Shown: piece after piece, positions 24,986 through 35,235 of the stretch
Position numbering within the stretch: position 1 is the first letter of the stretch
How the letters are laid out: each line of letters opens with the position of its first letter
Source of the DNA: Aquilaria yunnanensis
Lineage: Eukaryota > Streptophyta > Magnoliopsida > Malvales > Thymelaeaceae
Assembly: GCA_039654915.1 (NCBI GenBank)
Contig: CM077599.1
Coordinates: 81,684,001-81,748,000, forward strand
Direction: 5' to 3'
DNA: 64,000 nt
The notes under the pieces: model-generated
Databases searched by the model: none
Seen by the model: only the letters and a program-made list of their open reading frames with translations
What the model was told of the DNA's origin: nothing
Translations under genes and position numbers: made by a program

Positions 24986-27176
24986 AAGAAACACCACAGA
25001 CGCAGAATCTATTCTCCTGATCGCCCTCGACGATTAAGAAGAAAGAAAAAAAGATTCTTCCGATTCAAGAAGAATAGCGGCAAATTCAAACGATGTTTTA
25101 TCTGCCGCCAACCAGGACACTTTGCCAAAGGCTGTCCTAAGAAGACCAAAAAGTCAAAGAAGAAAATGGCGCACACTATCTCCCAAGTCACTGGTGCTGA
25201 TCTTTCCAATGACGACATGGAGTCCATTTTTTCTGAAACAGAAGATGAGGCATCTGGCCTCTTTACTATTGAAGCTTATTCTTCAGAGTCTGATTCTGAT
25301 CCAGAGAAAGCCTCAATATACACCATGCAGATCTCCCCGATGCAGTCCTCTCTCTTTACTGCTCAAATCATTCCCCAAGCCAATATCAACATTCTCCTGG
25401 ACAAATATGCAAAGGCAATCCCGGTGATTGCTCTGTTTGATATTGGTGCCATAAACACCATTGTCAACCCTTCCCTCCTTCCAGACAGAATGTGGCGACC
25501 TTGCAATGAAAGATTCCGAGCTGCAAATGGTGTCTTCTATGTCACCAAGATAAGTAAGCCAATTCGGATCAAGTTCTCTCCTACAAAGTACGTAGTTACT
25601 ATTGTATTTGGTTATAACCATGGCAGAGACATGATCCTTGGTTTCGACATCATTAAGAAGATATCAGTTCAAAGATGGACTGATAAAGGTCTGCACCTGC
25701 ACAAGTTTTTCCTTCCATGGACGACAACTCCAAGACTTTACTGTACTGAAGGAGAAGCTCTCTCAGCTAGTCAGATACAATCTGAAAGTGCCCCAGTATA
25801 TGGCATAATCATGCAAGCCCTCATCCAGCAGTCTTGTGCTGAGTCACATGCTAAGTTTGAACAGAAGCATCCTCTTCCTCTTTGGAAGAATCCTAAGTTC
25901 TTCATCGAAATTCCATTCAAAAAGAATGAGGATGTTAACCCAACAAAGGCTACCCATAGAGGAGAAAAAGATGGCGATCCAAGAGCTGCAAGAGCTCATG
26001 GCCCAAAACCTCATTGAGCCCACAACCTCTTCATGGGCCTGCCAAGCCTTCTACGTCAACAAGCATTCAGAACAGAAAAGAAAGAAGCCCAGGCTTGTCA
26101 TTGACTACAAGCCCCTAAATGAGTTCATTGCTGACGTCAAGTTTCCGTTACCACGGAAAAACACTCTCTTCGCTAACCTGACGAATGCCAAGGTCTTCTC
26201 CAAGTTTGACCTTAAGTCTAGCTTCTGGCAATTACCAATGGACGGTGCTTCCTTTTGGTCTGAAGACAATACCCTCATTGTTCCAGAAGGCCATGATCCA
26301 AATATTCGAGCTGATACTGCAGTCGGTCCTTGTTTATATTGACGATATTTTATTGTTTTCCCCTTGTACAGGTACCCATTTGAAGTTATTAGCTCAGTTT
26401 GCCCAGATAGTTAAAGATAATGGAGTAATGCTTTCCCAAAGCAAGATGGTCCTTGGTCAGACTTCCATTGAATTCCTTGGAGTCCAGATCAAAGATAGCA
26501 AGTACCATAGCTGCATATAGCCACAAAGATCATGAACTTCCCAGATGATCATCTCACGAGACGACAAGTCCAGCAAATCCTCGGCTTTGTCAACTATATC
26601 CGCGAGTTCATCCCGAAGTTGTCTTCCATTCTCCATCCTTTACACGTGTACCTTAGAAAGACCTCTCCGCCCTAGTCCGACCTGCACCGACGAGCTATCC
26701 TCAAGCTTAAAGCAGTGGTCCAGAATCTGCCACCGTTCAAGATTCCTGACAAAGGAAAAAGGATACTCCAGACGGACGCCTTAGATGAATATTGGGGAGC
26801 GGTCCTCCTTGAAGAAATCAATGGTGTTCGACACGTGTACTGCTACAACAGTGGAGAATTCAAAGAGTCAGAAAAGCACTACCACTCCACCTACAAAGAA
26901 ATCTTGGCCGTCAAACGTGGGATTGAAAAGTTCCAATTCCACCTCATTGGTCACCACTTCCTTGTGGAGATGGACATGTCAGCATTCCCTCGTATTTTGA
27001 ATTACAGGCAGAAACAGCTCCCAAATACTCTGCTGCTTCGCTGGCAACAATGGTTCGTCCGCTTCAGCTTCGACGTCAAGCATATAAAGGGCACCTCCAA
27101 CACTCTTGCCGATATCCTGAGCAGACCTTCAAAATCCTTCCTCAAACCACCTAAGCCTCCAAAACCAAAAATCTGA
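24986..27176 (+). pseudogene. Polyprotein 3' part: zinc knuckle, PR, RT, RNase H (copy A)
   Basis: Viral polyprotein remnant. A basic stretch leads to a capsid zinc knuckle (C-x2-C-x4-H-x4-C, 25096-25137). An aspartic protease core follows near 25435, with the active-site triplet changed to Asp-Ile-Gly. The RT carries 'FDLKSSFWQ', then the catalytic YIDD at 26337-26348. RNase H begins at 'TDALDEYWG' near 26775 with its Glu and Asp blocks and ends 'ADILSRP'. Breaks: a frame change near 25955-25965 (shared with copy B), loss of about 20 RT codons plus a frame change near 26236 (shared), a 4-bp deletion near 26510, and a TAG at 26673-26675 where copy B has Trp. The final TGA is at 27174-27176. 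Confidence 0.88.
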
Positions 27177-27177
27177 G

Positions 27178-28368
27178 ATGGCCTCTTCCTCCTCTTCAGA
27201 TCCCTCAGTTTTTAACAAGGATGACAATCTCCCGGTTGATGTTGAAAGATATGAGCATCAATCCTTCACCTTCACCTAGAGACACCGAGTCTTCCACTAT
27301 CATGTCTACCTCATTGAGAGGTATGGTTTCGACGACTGCCCTGTTAAACCTGTTGGGATTCATCCCCAGTTTCCTTTTGCTCATCTCTTCTCCATCCCTA
27401 ATGTCTTCACCTTCCCTCCATTAGCCCTCTGCCTTTTCTGGTACCTATGCTCTGTTCATACCATCGGTATTATATTTAATATTTCAGAAGCCCACCAGCT
27501 TCTCTCTTATTCCACAAATTTTCATTCTGATTTCTCTTCTGACCTCTCTGTTTTTCTATCTTGGTTTGATCCAATCTGCACATGGATTGACCACCTTCAT
27601 AAATCCTATAAAGCTCTCAACCCTGCTATCCCAGACCGCCGAATAGGCTACCAGCTAAATAATATTTCTCCTGCTAACTCCTGTATGAATTATGGGGTTA
27701 GCCATGTTATTTATTTCTTTCATAGACCTATCACCTTTACCAAGTCTCCTTCTGGTCTTAAATTCATCCCTTCTCCCTCCTATTTTCATTATAAAAACCT
27801 AGACTTCAACCTAGCCCAAGTTCTATGGCAACGACATACAGAATACCGTGCCTTTATGCGAGAAGCTTTTCGGTATAACCACACTGTGTTCTCTATGGAG
27901 CTCTGGCCCCATGACTCTCCTGAATGGCCATCCTATCCAATGGACTACCAAGAAATGATCCATGAAGCCCTGCAGTCTTTTGACGATCTTCAGCGTCTTC
28001 GCCGTCACATGGAACGTCGAGAAAAAACTATAGCTACTCAGAAGGCTATTAACCAGATCAACCGCCCTGCTCCAACTCCTTCTTCACCACTGACTATTGA
28101 AGAAGAAGACGAAGATCTTCTGTTGACCCAGACAGCCGAACACCTTATCATGCCTGACTGCGGTTACGGATTCATTTGCATTCACTGGAAGCGTCTCAAT
28201 GGACCTGACCCAGATGACCCGTCCATGGATGATCCACGTATCGATGACCCATACTTTTGGCGCGAAAAACAGACTCAGAGTGACTCTGAAGATTCAAATC
28301 ACAATTGGCCTCTGGACCCATATGCTTTCCCAGAGCCCCCCTTCAGAGACAACAAAAAATGGAACTAG
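27178..28368 (+). pseudogene. Viral ORF2, unknown function (copy A)
   Basis: Second viral reading frame of 397 codons, beginning MASSSSSDP. Its ATG is one base after the polyprotein stop (TGAgATG, 27174-27180), a layout suited to termination-reinitiation. One in-frame TAG at 27277-27279 (codon 34) replaces the CAG kept in copy B; the rest is open to TAG at 28366-28368. Features: an aromatic-rich central part, a long Arg/Glu-rich segment (codons ~270-300), and an acidic Asp/Pro-rich C-terminus. I know of no enzymatic domain in it. Florendovirus ORF2 proteins are likewise of unknown function. Confidence 0.8.
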
Positions 28369-28474
28369 TGTTTTCTAGCTGGCACTGTACGAGTTTACAG
28401 CTAACCTGTTAGTGCTTGTAACAGTAAGATTCCGATTAGTGGCCTGTCACTTCCGTTCTAGTATTATTAGTCTT

Positions 28475-28532
28475 TGACGTAAGCCCTTACGTCACTAAGT
28501 CTGTTTGCTTCCTCATTCCTCCGCCTATATAA
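28475..28532 (+). promoter_or_regulatory. Viral promoter: as-1-like palindrome plus TATA (copy A)
   Basis: TGACGTAAG and its exact inverse CTTACGTCA, separated by CC, lie at 28475-28494. These are TGA-type bZIP sites like the as-1 element of the cauliflower mosaic virus 35S promoter. TATATAA follows at 28526-28532, 31 bp after the palindrome, close to the spacing in 35S. The expected transcription start is near 28560. as-1 sites respond to salicylate, auxin and oxidative stress in known cases; whether this one does is inference. Confidence 0.85.
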
Positions 28533-28694
28533 GGAGGCCTTGTTTCTCTTGTAAGATATCCTGGAGCTAATATAGAACTCCTTTCTTATTTTCTTCTCTA
28601 TGTTCTTATTCTCTCACTAGAAAATTCTGGCTAAAGGGTGAGGCAGAAGTTCTTAGTCTCTCAACTCTATCCGATAATCTGAGTTGCCACCTCA

Positions 28695-28748
28695 ATGGAT
28701 CCTCTCAGCTTCAGATCATCTTCAAGCTTACTCTAATTAAGCTTGAAG
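28695..28748 (+). promoter_or_regulatory. Leader uORF and stem-loop (copy A)
   Basis: A 13-codon upstream ORF runs from ATG at 28695 to TAA at 28734-28736. It ends inside the loop of a perfect 11-bp stem (CTTCAAGCTTA, 28720-28730, with TAAGCTTGAAG, 28738-28748). Pararetroviral leaders use a short ORF next to a hairpin for ribosome shunting. Copy B keeps the stem, but the ATG there is GTG. Confidence 0.5.
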
Positions 28749-29220
28749 GCAAATGATGACTTAGGAGTTGCCACTCTGTGGATCCTCTCTTCAAGTCGTC
28801 CTCTGCCTTCAATCATAATTGTTGTAATCTACCGGCTTCGATCCCAGGTGATATGTCCGGATAGTCCAGTAAGGTATTTTTCAAATATGTTTTTAAAAGG
28901 TTTTTCAAATGATTTTTAGAAAAGATTTATTTGTGTGGGAAAGTCCTGGAGAATGCCTCCTAGAACTCTAGTGCTCGGGGCCTGATGCTTATGGAAAAGT
29001 TGGCTAGAGCTTATGAGTTTATTGTGTGTTCTTTGACTATATCACAGTTAATCTTTTCTGTTGATTTCCAGAATCCTGCATTTTTCGCAGTTCTACTTAT
29101 CCTTGGTATATTAGGCTGGAAACTGTCTCATGCCACGGTAAAATGTACCACAGAGCAATTCTTCAGAAATCTCTGTCGAAGGTCTGGCTGAATAACAATG
29201 CCACGTACCAGGATTAAACC

Positions 29221-29277
29221 CAAATGGGTTCCGAGGTAGCCCAGTAACTCATTTTACTTGAAATCATTTGAAAACAA
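29221..29277. other. 57-bp spacer at centre of inverted repeat
   Basis: Sequence between the two arms. It holds 'ccgaggtagcccag' (29231-29244), which matches the leader just upstream of the movement-protein ATG in copy B, so at least its left part is the continuation of the leader of copy A. A 12-mer (29253-29264) recurs at 24931-24942. Confidence 0.75.
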
Positions 29278-29965
29278 GGTTTAATCCTGGTACATGGCAT
29301 TGTTATTCAGCCAGACCCTCCACGGAGATTTCTGAAGAATTGCTCTGTGGTACGTTTTACTGTGGCACGAGACAGTTTCCAGCCCAATATACAAAGGATA
29401 AGTAGAACTGAGAAAAACGCAGGATTCTAGAAATCAACAGGAAAAATTAACTGTGATATAATCCAAGAACACGCAATAAACTCATAAGCTCTAGCCAACT
29501 TTTCCATAAGCATCAGGTCCCGAGCACCAGAGTTCTAGGAGGCATTCTCCAAGACTTTCCTACACAAATAAATCTTTTCTGAAGATCATTTGAAAAACCT
29601 TTTAAAAACATATTTGAAAAATACCTTACTGGACTATCCGGACATATCACCGGGGATCGAAACCGGTAGATTACAACAATTATGATTGAAGGCAGAGGAC
29701 GACTTGAAGAGAGGATCCACAGAGTGGCAACTCCTAAGTCATCATTTGCCTTCAAGCTTAATTAGAGTAAGCTTGAAGATGATCTGAAGCTGAGAAGATC
29801 CACCGAGGTGGTAACTCAGATTATCGGATAGAGTTGAGAGACTAAGAACTTCTGTCTCACCCTTTAGCTAGAATTTTCTAGTGAGAGAATAAGAACATAA
29901 AGAAGAAAATAAGAAAGGAGTTCTATATTAGCTCTGGGATATCTTACAAGAGAAACAAGACCTCC

Positions 29966-30023
29966 TTATATAGGCGGAGGAATGAGGAAGCAAACAGACT
30001 TAGTGACGTAAGCCCTTACGTCA
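29966..30023 (-). promoter_or_regulatory. Viral promoter: as-1-like palindrome plus TATA (copy B)
   Basis: Mirror of the copy A promoter. The TGACGTAAG/CTTACGTCA palindrome is intact at 30004-30023 and TATATAA is at 29966-29972 (minus strand). It points left, toward the spacer and copy A. Confidence 0.85.
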
Positions 30024-30129
30024 AAGACTAATAATACTAGACCGGAAGTGACAGGCCACTAACCAGAATCTTACTGTTACAAGCACTAATAGGCCAACTG
30101 TAAACTAGTACAGTGCCAGCTGGAAAACA

Positions 30130-31320
30130 CTAGTTCCATTTTTTGTTGTCTCTGAAGGGGGGCTCTGGGAAAACATATGGGTCCAGATGCCAATTGTGAT
30201 TTGAATCTTCAGAGTCACTCTGAGTTTGTCTTTCACGCCAAAAGTATGGGTCATCGATACGTGGATTATCCATGGATGGGTCATCTGGGTCAGGTCCATT
30301 GAGACGTTTCTAGTGAATGCAAATAAATCCGCAACCGCAGTCAGGCATGATAAGGTGTTCGGCTGTCTGGGTCAACAGAAGATCTTCGTCTTCTTCTTCA
30401 ATAGTCAGTGGTGAAGAAGGAGTTGGAGCAGGGCAGTTGATCTAGTTAATAGCCTTCTGAGTAACTATAGCTCTTTCTCGACGTTCCTTGTGACCGCGAA
30501 GACGCTGAAGATCGTCAAAAGACTGCAGGGCTTCATGGATCATTTCTTGGTAGTCCATTGGGTAGGATGGCCATTCAGGAGAGTCATGGGGCCAGAGCTC
30601 CATAGAGAACATAGTGTGGTTATATTGATAAGCTTTTCGCATAAAGGCACGGTATTCTGTATGTCGTTGCCATAGAACTTGGGCTAGGTTGAAGTCTAGG
30701 TTTTTATAATGAAAATAGGAGGGAGAAGGGATGAATTTAAGACCAGAATGAGACTTGGTAAAGGTGATAGGTCTATGAAAGAAAGAAATAACATGGCTAA
30801 CCCCATAATTCATACAGAAGTTAGCGGGAGAAATATTATTTAGCTAGTAGCCTATTCGGCGGTTTGGGATAGCAGGGTTGAGAGCTTTATAGGATTTATG
30901 AAGGTGGTTAATCCATGTGCAGATTGGATCAAACCAAGATAGAAAAACAGAGAGGTCAGAAGAGAAATCAGAATGGAAATTTGTGGAATAAGAGAGAAGC
31001 TGGTGGAGTTTTGAAATATTAAATATAATACCGATGGTATGAACAGAGCATAGGTACCAGAAAAGGCAGAGGGCTAATAGAGGGAAGGTGAAGACATCAG
31101 GGATGGAGAAGAAATGAGCAAAAGGAAATTGGGGATGAATCCCAACAGGTTTAACAGGGTAGTCGTCGAAACCATACCTCTTAATGAGGGAGACATGATA
31201 GTGGAAGACTCGGTGTCTCTGGGTGAAGGTGAAGGACTGATGCTCATATCTTTCAACATCAACCGGGAGATTGTCATTCTTGTTAAAAACTGGGGGATCT
31301 GAAGAGGAGGAAGAGGCCAT
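30130..31320 (-). pseudogene. Viral ORF2, unknown function (copy B)
   Basis: Same 1191-bp length as in copy A, so no net indel. The ATG (31318-31320) again follows the polyprotein stop (31322-31324) by one base. Two in-frame TAG codons, at 30844-30846 and 30442-30444 (given on the plus strand), stand where copy A has CAG. The copy A stop at codon 34 is CAG here. The two copies therefore decayed independently in this gene. Confidence 0.82.
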
Positions 31321-31321
31321 C

Positions 31322-33468
31322 TCAGATTTTTGGTTTTGGAGGCTTAGGTGGTTTGAGGAAGGATTTTGAAGGTCTGCTCAGGATATCGGCAAGAGTGTTG
31401 GAGGTGCCCTTTATATGCTTAACGTTGAAGCTGAAGCGGACGAACCATTGTTGCCAGCGAAGCAGCAGAGTATTTGGGAGCTGTTTCTGCCTGTAATTCA
31501 GAATACGAGGGAATGCTGACATGTCTATCTCCACAAGGAAGTGGTGACCAATGAGGTGGAATTGGAACTTTTCAATCCCACGTTTGACGGCCAAGATTTC
31601 TTTGTAGGTGGAGTGGTAGTGCTTTTCTGACTCTTTGAATTCTCCACTATTGTAGCAGCACACGTGTCGAACACCATTGATTTCTTCAAGGAGGACTGCT
31701 CCCCAATATTCATCTAAGGCGTCCGTCTGGAGTATCCTTTTTCCTTTGTCAGGAATCTTGAGCGGTGGCAGATTCTGGACCACTGCTTTAAGCTTGAGGA
31801 TAGCTCGTCGGTGCAGGTCGGACCAGGGCGGAGAGGTCTTTCTAAGGTACACGTGTAAAGGATGGAGAATGGAAGACAACTTCGGGATGAACTCGCGGAT
31901 ATAGTTGACAAGGCCGAGGATTTGCTGGACTTGTCGTCTCGTGAGATGATCATCCTGAAAGTTCATGATCTTTGTGGCTATATGCGGCTGAGGATGGTAC
32001 TTGCTATCTTTGATCTAGACTCCAAGGAATTCAATGAAAGTCTGACCAAGGACCATCTTGCTTTGGGAGAGCATTACTTCATTATCTTTAACTATTTGGG
32101 CAAACTGAGCTAATAACTTCAAATGGGTACATGTACAAGGGGAAAACAATAAAATATCATCAATATAAACAAGGGCCGACTACAATATCGGCTCGAATAT
32201 TTGGATCATGTCCTTCTAGAACAATGAGGGTGCCGTCTTCAGACCAAAAGGAAGCACCGTCCATTGGTAATTGCCAGAAGCTAAACTTAAGGTCAAACTT
32301 GGAGAAGACCTTGGCATTCGTCAGGTTGGCGAAGAGAGTGTTTTTCTGTGGTAACGGAAACTTGACGTCAGCAATGAACTCATTTAGGGGCTTGTAGTCA
32401 ATGACAAGCCTGGGCTTCTTTCTTTTCTGTTCTGAATGCTTGTTGACGTAGAAGGCTTGGCAGGCCCACGAAGAGGTTGTGGGCTCAATGAGGTTTTGGG
32501 CCATGAGCTCTTGCAGCTCTTGGATCGCCATCTTTTTCTCCTATATGGGTAGCCTTTGTTGGGTTAACATCCTCATTCTTTTTGAATGGAATTTCGATGA
32601 AGAACTTAGGATTCTTCCAAAGAGGAAGATGATGCTTCTGTTCAAACTTAGCATGTGACTCAGCACAAGACTGCTGGATGAGGGCTTGCATGATTGTGCC
32701 ATATACTGGGTCACTTTCAGATTGTATCTGACTAGCTGAGAGAGCTTCTCCTTCAGTACAGTAAAGTCTTGGAGTTGTCGTCCATGGAAGGAAAAACTTG
32801 TGTAGGTGCAGACCTTTATCAGTCCATCTTTGAACTGATATCTTCTTAATGATGTCAAAACCAAGGATCATGTCTCTGCCATGGTTATAACCAAATACAG
32901 TAGTAACTACGTACTTTGTAGGAAAGAACTTGATCCGAATTGGCTTACTTATCTTGGTGACATAGAAGACACTATTTGCAGCTCGGAATCTTTCATTGCA
33001 AGGTCGCCACATTCTATCTGGAAGGAGAGAAGGGTTGACAGTGGTGTTTGTGGCACCACTATTAAACAGAGCAATCACCGGGATTGCCTTTGCATATTTG
33101 TCCAGGAGAATGTTGATATTGGCTTGGGGAATGATTTGAGCAGTAAAAAGAGAGGACTGCATCAGGGAGATCTGCATGGTGTATATTGAGGCTTTCTCTG
33201 GATCAGAATCAGACTATGAAGAATAAGCTTCAATAGTAAAGATGCCAGATGCCTCATCTTCTGTTTCAGAGAAAATGGACTCCATGTCATCATTGGAAAG
33301 ATCAGCACCAGTGACTTGGGAGATAGTGTGCGCCATTTTCTTCTTTGACTTGTTGGTCTTCTTAGGACAGTCTTTGGCAAAGTGTCCTGGTTGGCGGCAG
33401 ATAAAACATCGTTTGAATTTGCCGCTATTCTTCTTGAATCGGAAGAATCTTTTCTTCTTTCTTCTTAA
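31322..33468 (-). pseudogene. Zinc knuckle, PR, RT, RNase H (copy B)
   Basis: Continues the polyprotein after a TGA at 33469-33471. The zinc knuckle (C-x2-C-x4-H-x4-C) lies near 33363-33404. The protease active-site triplet reads Asn-Ser-Gly, the catalytic Asp being lost, whereas copy A keeps Asp but changes the next residue. RT 'FDLKFSFWQ' is followed by the shared ~20-codon loss, then YIDD near 32155-32166. RNase H (31966-31322) is fully open. Further stops: TAG at 33214-33216 where copy A has Glu, and TAG at 32015-32017 where copy A has Gln. No working enzyme can be made from this frame. Confidence 0.87.
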
Positions 33469-35235
33469 TCATCGAGGGCGATCAGGAGAATAGATTCTGC
33501 GTCTGTGGTGTTTCTTTCGAGGGTTGTTGCAGTTACAAGCGCCTTTGTCTTTGCACTTGATTGTTAACTCAGGTTGCTGACAGGCTTTATCAAACAGGCT
33601 TTGGGACTGGTTGAAATCCTTAAAGAATGAATGAGTGTTGCACAACTTCCTGAAAGCTATCATAAGCACTTGGTGGAGTTTGCCAAAAGAGTAATCTTTA
33701 AGAGCTTGTCCACTCTGCTGTATGATGCAAAGAGCTTCCTGGCCAATTGTGTCTGGCATAGAATTTAAGTATGCCTGCTTCAGGTTATTGTCAGCTTCAT
33801 AGCCGGTGCAGATGAGGTAGAAGCGTCTGAGCATACTTTCATAGTGCTTCTCAAGTTCTTTCCAGTTGTATGAGCAGCACTTCATTTTGAAGAATTCTTC
33901 TCTTGCTATATCCAGAAGAGCTTCTGGTTCACCAATGAATTCTCTGTATAGCTTGAGAACGAATTCTGTAGTTGTTGGTGTCTGGGCTAATTCGAGCTGG
34001 CGGTATTCTCCAATACTCATGAACCAGTGTTTAAGGATACCGGACATACCAGCAATGAAGGCACAGTTGACCTTTAGGTGGGTAGCACCTTCTCGTTGTA
34101 ATTGAGTGAGACACCATGCATAAAATTCAAGAAACTTCTCATGCCACTTGGCTGTTGGAATTCCTTCAAGAGATAGTGTAACATTAAGTGAAGGAGGTTG
34201 CCAAACAGGGTCAAGATTTATCACCGGAGGATCTTCATCCATTTGGACAAAGGGTTGTTGAGGAGGACTTGGCGGTGGAGTTGGAGGTGGTTGTTGCTGA
34301 GGCGGAGGCTGAGCTTGTTGTGTTCCAGGATCTGTTGTTGTTGGCTCAGCTGGTTGAGCATGGCTAGTAGCTCATTGGGCCATGTAGACTTGAGCTTCAG
34401 AGGAAGAAGTTGAGAAGGAATCATCTTCTTCATATTCGCTTGAGGAAGTAAAGCTTAAGTCTTGTTGGGCCGCATAGGCAGATGGAGAACTAGGCTGGTG
34501 TATCTGCTGGTCAAGGAATCTAAGAATAGGATTGGATTGAACCATCCATGTTTGGTGTGAAGGTTCTTGGATCTTGATGGGCTTTTGTGGATAAGCTGGG
34601 CCTTTTTGTTTTCTATTTGGAATGGGAGTTTGGGCCGAAGTATAACTGGACCAGGTAGGAGAGCTGGGCCATATAGGTTGAGGCCTGGGAGGCTGATAGG
34701 CTGGTTTAGAAAGGAGAGCAGGTAGAGGTTTAAAAATACCTCTAGAAAAAGGAGGAGGATGATAAGCTGGGCTTGGGCTTGTTCTGAACGGGTCAGGCGA
34801 ATGGAATATTGAAGAAAAGGATTCAGGATACTTAGGCTGTTGTTGCTGGGCCTGAAGATGCCTGAGCTGTTCCTTCAAGTGCTGGATGTCTTGTTCTTGG
34901 GCCGTATAGTTTTCATGTCGGGCTATAAGGCCAAGAATCTCCTGATGGAGGTAGTTGATCCGTTGCTGACACTGTGTTAATGGATCTATGATCATTTGAT
35001 CCATCTTCTGGTCCAAGCGGACTTGGTTGTGCTTGATTTTGCTGAGGACTTTGTTCTGAGACACCATGTTCTCAGATTGCCAATTGAGAACTTGTTCAAC
35101 AGCTGAGGTTTCCCGTCGTCTTCCTTTTGAATCAACCGTTGAAGGTTGGGGTACTTTCCAGGTATACTTTGTTGATGTAGAAGGATCATTGAATGCCAGT
35201 GGGGGGAAAGTTTTCAGGAGCACTTTCAAACACAT
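33469..35235 (-). pseudogene. Viral linker and capsid region (copy B)
   Basis: The first open part (35235-34372) has a heptad-rich segment (HLKEQLRHLQ) followed by a Pro/Ser/Tyr-rich linker and an acidic Ser-rich patch. A frame change near 34370 leads to a Pro/Gln-rich stretch and then the capsid core (34242-33469), about 257 codons. The core contains 'KWHEKFLEFYAW', 'YREFIGE' and 'CCSYNWKELEKHYESML', followed by a Cys-containing basic end. This order and the zinc knuckle right after match caulimovirid capsid proteins. It ends at a TGA (33469-33471) where copy A has CGA. Confidence 0.82.

Larger units (their letters stand above)
24986..29220 (+). mobile_element. Endogenous pararetrovirus copy A (truncated)
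   Basis: Florendovirus-like caulimovirid copy. It holds, in order, the basic end of the capsid region, zinc knuckle, protease, reverse transcriptase, RNase H, the second ORF, and the intergenic promoter and leader. The movement protein and most of the capsid are missing. The two-ORF layout with a second ORF of unknown function after RNase H fits florendoviruses; a petuvirus-type relative is the alternative. Not infectious as it stands. Confidence 0.88.

Noticed and set aside
25313..25621. Minus-strand open frame opposite the viral protease region (and its counterpart at 32881-33189, plus strand)
   Set aside because: Exact antisense of recognised protease coding sequence; present only as a shadow.
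28985..29191. 68-codon frame in the viral leader with a hydrophobic stretch
   Set aside because: The equivalent frame in copy B is interrupted by a stop, and leader ORFs of this kind are not known to be conserved.
29221..29245. Initiator-tRNA primer-binding site in the viral leader
   Set aside because: I looked for the usual TGGTATCAGAGC near the leader and found no convincing match; 'tgggttccgagg' is too different to call.
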